This document shows positions 56,718-64,000 of a stretch of 64,000 nt of DNA, piece by piece; position 1 is the first letter of the stretch; each line of letters opens with the position of its first letter. The position numbers and the translations under genes were made by a program. Location of the stretch: positions 124,001 through 188,000 of the forward strand of contig JARVKI010000026.1 of assembly GCA_036674765.1 (NCBI GenBank), written 5' to 3'. The notes beneath the pieces are model-generated. The model had not been told where the DNA came from, did no database searches, and saw only the letters and a list, made by a program, of their open reading frames with translations. Origin of the DNA: Seiridium cupressi (lineage: Eukaryota; Ascomycota; Sordariomycetes; Amphisphaeriales; Sporocadaceae).

Positions 56718-58708
56718 ATGGCAGACCCGTGGACCCGACCGGACCCGGACTTGTCTGATCCGAAAGCGAGACTGCGACGCGAGGGGCTGTTCGATCGACT
56801 CCTAGAACATATGAGCAAATCCGAGCTCCGATACAAGATTACTGCAAGATTCCCGAACTTTGAAACAATGATGAAAACGGCATCGGTACGCATGTTCCAG
56901 AAGATTCACGAAGAATTTAGTTGGGAAAGCGCGTCCGAAGATAGCGTCGAATGGTTGGTTGATGTAGCCATTTGGAATACCCTTGCACCTGAAAAGTTTC
57001 AAGACGCTTTCCCATGGGAAACGGATGTGCCGGACCCCAATGTGACAGCGCGGAATCCCGCAAGCAAACGCTACAGGGCTTACACCCAGAAGGAGAGCCA
57101 AGGTACAAAGCAACCCAAAGACTCGGACCATATACTCCAGCCGGCTTCTGAGAAAGCTATTAGGGCAACCGCCAAGGCCTTCGCTAATGACGACGACGAT
57201 ACAAACCATAGGACCGGCAGTAAGATCAAGTCTAGGCAACAGGAAAGCGCCCTAGTACCTGTCCATAACATAGTACAGAAAGCTCAAGATGCCTGTGATA
57301 GCAAGAGAAATGATCATGAACTGCAAGCTCCCGCTAAGAATCCTCCGAAGAAGGATGCGGCTGGGGAAACTGTCGTTGGTCAACAAAACGCGCTTACTGG
57401 CAAAAGTGAGGCTCCAAAGAATACGATGAAGGAGTCTCTTGTGGCAATGAATACTCATACCGCGTCGAAGACAGATGTAGCCCGATACATGCCCACTTTT
57501 TTCAAGGACTCTACAGCTGACGACCGAGACGACTCTCACAATAACGGCCTTGAGGAAGAGCTAAAGGTTCTTCGGGACACATCTATTACCGACCTTGATG
57601 GTAAGATACGGCATATAAGACTAGAGAAGTCGTACAGGTATCCTGCTGAGAGTACCTTCGACATGGAAAATTGGGCACTCGAGAGTGAAGGTCCTCACCC
57701 CTCTGAAAGAACTCCAGAGCAGAGGATGGACCCCAACCTTGTTTGCAGTCGTCAAAAGCGACTCAAGCAATTCACTGGTCATATTCCCAAGCACCGACTC
57801 ATCAACTGCAGACCTTTCGAGGTTCCGATCGTCATGGATGAAAAGGATGTCGGACGCCTGGTCATTGGCGAAGACATGAAGCTGTTGGGCGACGCAATCG
57901 AAAAGTTTTCTAGTGCAGAGCACGTGAAACTCGTCGTTAGGCATGCCTTGCCAATAATATCAAGAATAACCCAAAGGAGTTCACGAAAGTGCTTGCTATC
58001 GATCTGAAATCGAACAAAATAAGTGCCGAAAACAATTTCAGTGTTCTTGTTGTACGTCATATTTGGCAACTATTGGTCGGATTCGGACACATCAACTGGT
58101 CGAGGATTATGCGCAGTCAACCTCCCCTGGACTTGGTCACTGCTTTCAGTCTTCGCTTCGAGCAAGAAATGACTAGATACTCGGAAAAGATCATCCAACA
58201 TGAAGATGATGAAATTCAACAATCCTGGGAAGGATTTATGGATTTTGGTAGAAATTACCATCTCAAGACGCTTCGGATAAACTTCATGAAGGGGGTTATT
58301 AGGGAGAAGTTCAGAACCATCAAAGATATCGAAGAACGAAACAGGAAAGCTGTGGCAGCCATTCCTGGCATCATAGAAGCGAATCCCTGGATTAACAGTC
58401 CAGCCATACTAGCTGAGTTGATGCCTGAGTTTCTATACGAAGGCGGGGTGGACGAGCGCAAGACCTCTATCATGGATCTAACAAAAGCGGATAACATGGT
58501 CCAACTTTGCGATGGTACCAATACTGCCACTCCCAAGCCCCATAAGAGTGTAGCTGGTAACATCGAAGAGTCCATAGAGTTCACGAAGGAAAAGTCTCAA
58601 CATCAACCCACTAGAGGAAGTAAAACCAAAAGAGGAGCCGAGAGCGGAGACGAAAGAGGAGGCGAAAAGAGACAAAAGTTTGGACACGAGAAAGAGAGCT
58701 CAGGATGA
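56718..58708 (+). CDS. Hypothetical charged protein, unrecognised
   Basis: Two frames joined by a putative 41-nt intron (57924-57964, GTGAAA..TCAAG) give 649 aa; 41 nt is short for this genome, so a frameshift is the alternative. The N-terminal 95 residues are predicted helical with conserved-looking aromatic positions (FPNFETMMKT, EEFSWESASEDSVEWLVD). The middle (100-270) is polar, Lys/Ala/Asp-rich and probably disordered. The second half is again compact and helical (VLVVRHIWQLLVGFGHINWS, MKGVIREKFRTIKDIEERN), and the end is a basic, nuclear-signal-like tail (KTKRGAESGDERGGEKRQKF). I recognise no family. The layout suggests a nuclear scaffold or regulator, but that is only inference. Confidence 0.6.
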
Positions 58709-59805
58709 GCCTTCTCCTAAGAACCAACCGAATGACAAGGTTCTTAGGAGGAAGCCAAATATGTTCATTCGCTAAGGTTTGAGCCACAGCACTCAAGTAT
58801 CTACGAATGCAGAGTATTGATCGAATTGCTGGTAGACAGGAATGCCACAGCAGAGATAAATGATGTCGATAAAGGGTCTAGAAAAGAGTCTAATTAGGCA
58901 AACCATAACGCTGCTTGATTCCAGTCATTCAATGCTCAATGGCGACAGTGATACTGTGTGTGATGATGTAAAGTGCCAAAAGACTGTGTGTGATTGACGA
59001 CGTGAGAGTGCCCGACATGCCAGTTGTGTAATGGAGTTCTGTTATCCAAGCTTATAGTACTTCAATCAAGAGATATAAAATTTCTTCAGCATCACATTAT
59101 ACTCACGATCTCTCGCGGCACAGTTGATGTGTCAAGGTGCATCATTGTAACAAACGATGTGACTTCTTTGCGATTAAACATGCCATCCAAGTTACTCGGG
59201 GAGGGCAGTCAAGTCTTGTATTAATTGGTTTTCCGTGATAAGATTATCTACGGTCCAGTTGGACAGGGAAAGCGCGGTCTCCCCTGCATGCCTATGGACA
59301 TCACACTTGACAAGTAGTTTCTCGACAGTGGCGATATCCGCTGGCTGGGGCCTCTCTCTGTTCCAAATCATCCTGAATGGGCATTGTTCATGAATAAAAG
59401 GAACTCAGGGCGACGTCCAAGCTTGGCCGGGGTCGTTTTAGGGCGGTGCGAGAGGCACGGCGGGCCAAGACGATTCGCGATACCAACCACAAACGCTAAG
59501 AAATCAGGACAACTAGAGCATGAATAACAACTATTAGAACTCAACCACAAGTATTCTGCTATCATCAGGATACGACGTCCCAAATACATGGTTCGCAACG
59601 TTGGGTGGTCATCGTCGTTACTAATTGAAGGCTGCAGCATGGGGGTGGGCGCACGGACATATCGGCCGCTGTAGTGAGTGACTCTTCACCATTCTCCCCC
59701 ACACACCATACTCCAAGCTTACAAACCGTGCCAATCCACCCACCACACCATACAGCGATATTCGCAAAGCTCCGTCGAGCCCGCTTTAAGCGCCTCCGGA
59801 GAGAG
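58709..59805. other. Intergenic region
   Basis: About 1.1 kb. A minus-strand frame at 59368-59640 is Cys-rich but matches nothing I know. The part after 59690 is the leader of the next gene; the reading frame is open there but lacks an ATG before 59806. Confidence 0.4.
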
Positions 59806-61012
59806 ATGGTTCAGCAGTCTAGGAGTCAGCGTGGGAATGGCCCGGCGGCATCGCGCAATGGCGTGAGCAAACCGAATGGACAGAAAGCCGCCTGCGAGCG
59901 CTGCAGGGGGCAAAAGCTCAGGTGTGTCTGGGATGCGGATGAATTGCAGTGTCGCAGATGTCAGACGGCGAGTGTCATGTGCCATGTCCCGTTGCCAAAA
60001 CCCATGGGACGGCCATCGCGGCAATCTCGAAGCGCCAGTATCCAAAGCCCAAGCCACAGTCAAAATGATCCAGTGTATGATTGGAATGAGCGGATCCCTA
60101 CGACTGTCGCCTCCGCCGATGAGGATGTGATCATGGCAATGGATCCTACCGATGCTCTGGTCTACCCTCTAAACTTTTTGAATTGGTAGCTGAGATTACT
60201 CACTCAAAGTTGTGTCATGTGCTAATCATCGAAATAGGTTCCCGGATTTTGGTAATCCCAACGATATTTTTGCCCTGCCTGGTTCTGGGGCGACCCCAGC
60301 TGTGTCATATCTCAGTGCAAACGTTGGTGGTCACAAACCCTTCAACCCAGAGATCGACGTGACATCGCCAGCGCTCACCAGAAGTCCTGGAGAGGGACAA
60401 CCGGAGACTAATCGTGGCGAATCAGAAAAGGATAAAGGCTTTACAGCTGGAATGGGACAGGAAAGTCAAGCTGAGCTTCTAACACAAATATGCAAGTTGA
60501 ACGTGGGATTGTTCCAGCACCCTCTTCACGCCGACAGGGATAAAACAGGATCTATGAGGGGACTTGCCTCTGCAAACATCAGTCAACCAGCAGAGGAGAA
60601 CGGCCCACTGTCAACCAACCTGAAGCTATCCGATCTGTGCATCGGGAAGCTCCTCGAGTTGACATACCAGCTCAAGGATCTCGTCGCGCGTATTCGATCT
60701 CGTGAGGATGGAACACCCCAGAAGATTGAGTGCCTCGACCAATCGACAGCGCTTATGGTATTGAGTTGCTACACCCGATTGGAAATCCTATACTCACGCA
60801 CACTCGAAATTCTACACCAGGTTCGCAACGGCGAACGGCAGCTCAAGGACGCGAATATGCTCATGTCTGAACTGGTGATAGATGGGTTCCCAGTGAATGG
60901 GTGCTACGACTTACAGCTCAACTTCTTGGTCTATTTATTCGAACAAACGCATGATCGGCTTCGTAAGTGCATCGGGGCCAGTAGTAGAGCCCAACTCAGT
61001 AGACGAACGTGA
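59806..61012 (+). CDS. Zn(II)2Cys6 transcription factor
   Basis: Two exons, 59806-60185 and 60238-61012 (intron 52 nt, branch GCTAAT), give 384 aa. The zinc binuclear cluster lies at about residues 26-55: ACERCRGQKLRCVWD, then LQCRRCQTASVMCHVP, with spacing C-2-C-6-C-8-C-2-C-6-C. It is followed by a Pro/Ser-rich linker with an AT-hook-like KPMGRPSRQSR. The rest is a helical effector region (LKLSDLCIGKLLELTYQLKD, LSCYTRLEILYSRTLEILHQ) resembling the C-terminus of small AflR-like regulators rather than the large fungal-specific domain. The start is the first ATG; upstream sequence is in frame but begins only on GTG. Targets unknown; no biosynthetic cluster is adjacent. Confidence 0.88.
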
Positions 61013-61948
61013 AGAAATCGGACCATAAAGGCGCTCATACTTTCCCACAAGAAGCTGTACTTGTGTTGTCTGAGAGCTTGATATGGATCATTCTCTGTGG
61101 TAGGTGGAATAGCAGTCGGACCCGATCAGTGCGTCTCTCTTATTGGTCCTATACTATGGAGAACCATTGGAGATCATCAAGGAAGAAAACATGGCTGGAC
61201 TGGAGGGAATGGCGAAACGGCTACTCCCAATGTCGAAGGTGCGATGGAATCGCACGAGGAAAGGATGACAAGCTTTTGAGGTTGCAAGCCTGGGGACGAC
61301 GCCGAGTCAGCTATCTGGTGGAGTGATGCTTCCAGTTGATTATGAAAAGAGACGACAATCATGAGCTTTATGTATTGGTATTTGACCTAGAAAATAGAGG
61401 AGTTGGTCCTTGATAGAGATAGTCGACTGCCTAACGCTTGTTATCATGTTTGGGATATGTTGAGCCAGGGCTTGTCCTGGTCGGCGTCTGTCATGCTACA
61501 GTGTAGCCTCTAGGTTGTCCGTTGACTTACAAACGACCCAAGATTGATTGGCTGGAATTTGGGTTGACACAGGAGCTGGGCTCAACTTTGCAAGTCATCG
61601 TTGAGAATACGCTTGCGGGTGCAGTGAATCTGAAGCAGTGCCATACCAAGTAACTGCTCCGCGTTGGTTGTCTTGCTCGCTTACTGGATCTGGGGGGCCC
61701 TCTGATGGTTGCTAATTACGTGCTGCGTGACGTCATACCCCAGCACCCTGAATGCAGGTCCTTGGCAGGGCATTCCAACAACCGGGACAAAGCAACAGCC
61801 ACACATACAGCGCAATTATAAAGAGGCCAATACCTCAGATAGCCTCGATCGAAGCCACTCATACCTGTCAAGCCATAATCTCAAGACACTAAGAAAATCG
61901 CAAACGCACCCTACCACACAACCAATCAGAACCATCAGTCAAGACACC
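61013..61948. other. Intergenic region
   Basis: About 940 bp. Short frames at 61013-61326 immediately follow the regulator stop and have no domain; they are taken as 3' UTR. The last 150 bases form a C/A-rich leader typical of highly expressed fungal genes. Confidence 0.4.
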
Positions 61949-62218
61949 ATGCCCCTCGACAACAGCCAGAACCAAGGTGCAACCGGCGCCGCCAAGTTCG
62001 TCACTAGCTCGCTCGGTAACACCGTCGGTGGCATCACACGAACCGTCGGAAACGTAACCGGTGCCGCGGGTCGAGGTGTTGGCGACACCATCACAGGCGC
62101 CACCGGCTCTGCTGGCAAGCCCGTCGGCGATGCTATCAGCTCCCTGGGCAACGGGGTCGAGGGAGGCGCTAGCGGCGTGGCCAAAGGTGTCGAAAATGCC
62201 GGACAGTGGAGGAAATAA
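61949..62218 (+). CDS. Small glycine-rich LEA-like protein
   Basis: Single exon, 89 aa. From the ATG at 61949 the chain is built of imperfect 11-12 residue units rich in Gly, Ala, Thr and Val (LGNTVGGITRTV, GNVTGAAGRGV, GDTITGATGSAG, GDAISSLGNGV, GGASGVAKGV) and ends GQWRK. The pattern alternates small and hydrophobic residues and could form an amphipathic helix on drying or at a membrane, as in late-embryogenesis-abundant and related fungal stress proteins. There is no Cys and no signal peptide. Codon use is biased to C-ending codons, which suggests high expression. Confidence 0.75.
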   Translation: MPLDNSQNQGATGAAKFVTSSLGNTVGGITRTVGNVTGAAGRGVGDTITGATGSAGKPVGDAISSLGNGVEGGASGVAKGVENAGQWRK

Positions 62219-62798
62219 GCTGCTATTCGGAGATTGGAGAAATACAAATACTGGTCGCGCGTTGGGACACGGGTTTCAACCAACATGACACCCGGATTGG
62301 ACGTTGTACGATCGTCGGAGGGGAGAAGCGGAGACTACGGCCATGAGTGTGATACTAGGAGTAATGATACCAGAACTGCATTGATGTTTCCACTATTCGC
62401 CATCTTGCTCTCTAATATGTGCTCCCTCACTCGCTACCTCGATTAACGCTAACCCGCGACAATTCAGGACCAACTACCCGCTACTTCACCCACAAATGCA
62501 TATGGAAAGCAGAGGTCCTTGATTCGGAGATACTGGCAAATTTGATCTTGAACCCGCTGTGAGGCCTTCCCCACCAGTCGACGACTTGGTGCTAGATGCT
62601 TGTATACCAATTTGCGGACCGACCTTAGCCTGGAGGTCCGCTCACGGATGTCTCCGTCCTCCGGCATCTACGCCGATATAATACTCACGTCGCATCAAGG
62701 AGATGTGACGGCGTAGTGAAAATTGCCTACGCTCTAAATCAACTTCAGTTTCACGGCCAAGCATCGTCGCATTGAGACCCAAGCAATTGGCATTGACA
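62219..62798. other. Intergenic region
   Basis: About 580 bp between the small LEA-like gene and the deaminase gene; no additional gene or repeat seen. Confidence 0.45.
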
Positions 62799-63464
62799 AT
62801 GACCTCTCCAGCTCAAGATCCCAAGACTCTCCTTGGCGCACTCCTGTCCACGATCGAGAAGCAAGTCGTACCTCTGACAGCCAAGGGTGTGACATCCGGG
62901 AGCAAGCTCTTCGGTGCTGCTATCCTCTCCAAGTCCAGCCTGGCCCCTCTGACGGTTGCCACCAACAATGAGCGGGCATCCCCTCTCCTCCATGGCGAGA
63001 TAAACTGCATCCAGCAATTCTTCAGCTCTCCCACCCTCCCAGACGGCTCGCCGAGGCCAGCTACCAAAGATTGTGTCTTTGTCGCAACCCATGAGCCATG
63101 CTCCCTGTGCCTCAGTGGCATCACCTGGTCCGGGTTCGACAACTTCTATTACCTCTTCACGTACGAGGACAGTCGGGATTTATTCGCCATCCCTTACGAT
63201 ATCCAGATCCTTCAGGAGGTGTTCCGAGTGAAGGCCGAGGGTGAAAGCGACGAGAGCCTATCCAAGCGGGAGTTGTACAATCGGAGAAACAAGTTCTTCA
63301 CCGCAAAGAGCTTCGCGGACCTGGTAGCTGAGATCGAAGATGATGGGGAGCGGCGGAAGTGGACTGCCGAGGTTGATAGGGTCAAGGGCCTGTATAATGG
63401 CTTGAGCGAGACGTACCAGGAAGGGAAGAAGGATGGTGTTGAGAGCGCTAGCGTTTGGAAGTAA
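62799..63464 (+). CDS. CMP/dCMP-type deaminase-like protein
   Basis: Single exon, 221 aa from the ATG at 62799. The zinc site of the cytidine/deoxycytidylate deaminase fold is complete: HGEINCI (His ligand and catalytic Glu, about residues 66-72) and ATHEPCSLCLSG (Pro-Cys-x2-Cys, about 100-111). An N-terminal strand (SKLFGAAILSKSS) matches the fold. The C-terminal half is a charged helical extension (SKRELYNRRNKFFTAKSFAD) not typical of simple cytidine deaminases. The substrate could be a free base, nucleoside or related amine; the fungal family is uncharacterised as far as I know. Confidence 0.88.
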   Translation: MTSPAQDPKTLLGALLSTIEKQVVPLTAKGVTSGSKLFGAAILSKSSLAPLTVATNNERASPLLHGEINCIQQFFSSPTLPDGSPRPATKDCVFVATHEPCSLCLSGITWSGFDNFYYLFTYEDSRDLFAIPYDIQILQEVFRVKAEGESDESLSKRELYNRRNKFFTAKSFADLVAEIEDDGERRKWTAEVDRVKGLYNGLSETYQEGKKDGVESASVWK

Positions 63465-64000
63465 TTCATTTCAGGAGTTTGAATACCACCAACAACGGGA
63501 CACGGTCTTCACATACACTTAGATCTTAAAGTTTCAGAATATTAGAGGTGTATAGGTCTCCGCATATGTCAATGTATATGTCCAGTTAGGCGTGGAATAG
63601 CTTGTAGCACACTTGAACAGACGGATCCGTGTCTGATCCGCTTACTACTCGCAGTCGATGAGGAGGGACGCAGAGCTTCATGTAGACAAACAGCATGACA
63701 TTTGTTTAGAACAATAGCCCAAGTCTGATTTCAGTTCTAGCACATTCTAATACAGAAAATGTTGCGGTATCAATTACAAGTCAAATATGCCCTAGTAGGC
63801 GGTATGTATGAGCGCGATTTAAATGGGCTTCTGCATGCTTCAATGACATCTGCTTCACGACTTGGTCACTAAATATCCCCCCAATTCCGGTTCCTTGAAT
63901 ATTATTGGTGTCTAAGGGAGCCTTTTTGAATCAACCTCCCAGTTCGCAATCTGTGAAAGGCTCAATTCTGCAATCAGTAAACGAAACCAGCCCGCCGGGT
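63465..64000. other. Non-coding end of window
   Basis: About 530 bp of AT-rich sequence after the deaminase gene, without a recognisable gene. Confidence 0.4.

Noticed and set aside
59368..59640. 90-codon Cys-containing frame (-)
   Set aside because: Cys spacing does not fit a zinc cluster and no family is recognised.

Overview
The window is nuclear DNA of a filamentous ascomycete (Pezizomycotina). The signs are short GT-AG introns of about 48-75 nt with CTNAY-type branch points, compact genes on both strands, and families largely confined to or typical of these fungi: HET, DUF6594, fungal rhodopsin-like and 2EXR domains, Zn2Cys6 regulators and DUF1996. Exon structures were worked out by hand from splice motifs, reading-frame continuity and recognisable domains. 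Where every phase closes (for example ICP55, DBF4, ATG12, PanB, DUF6594, the SDR) the models are firm.

Region 1 (1-8.7 kb) is a group of fungal self/non-self or cell-death style genes. It holds a 5'-truncated ankyrin gene, its tail-to-tail paralogue (protein kinase plus ankyrin repeats), a caspase-like protease fused to a degenerate kinase, and a DUF6594 membrane protein. Region 2 (8.7-15.7 kb) is gene-poor apart from a DOPA 4,5-dioxygenase-like gene. Region 3 (15.7-34.2 kb) is mostly housekeeping: an SREBP-type bHLH factor, mitochondrial aminopeptidase ICP55, the replication-kinase activator DBF4, a 2EXR protein, a rhodopsin-like 7-TM protein, an ACOT9-type thioesterase, autophagy protein ATG12 and ketopantoate hydroxymethyltransferase (PanB).

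Region 4 (34.9-41.8 kb) is the most unusual part. A HET-domain reading frame and a very large GHKL ATPase of the sacsin/NO VEIN type lie on the same strand. The ATPase has a 1-nt frameshift in a homopolymer and the HET frame has one in-frame TAG. The last ATPase exon stays in frame with the HET domain, separated from it only by that TAG, which raises the possibility of an ancestral ATPase-HET fusion.

Region 5 (43-64 kb) is accessory: an acyltransferase-3 protein, an NmrA-like reductase, a multi-exon membrane protein, two decayed genes (DUF1996 and a Zn2Cys6 factor), an SDR, an unrecognised nuclear-looking protein, an intact Zn2Cys6 factor, a small glycine-rich LEA-like protein and a CMP/dCMP deaminase-like enzyme. 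No rRNA gene, convincing tRNA, CRISPR array or intact transposon was seen. Several nonsense codons fit CpA-to-TpA changes, as expected of RIP-type mutation, but the region is not generally AT-rich.
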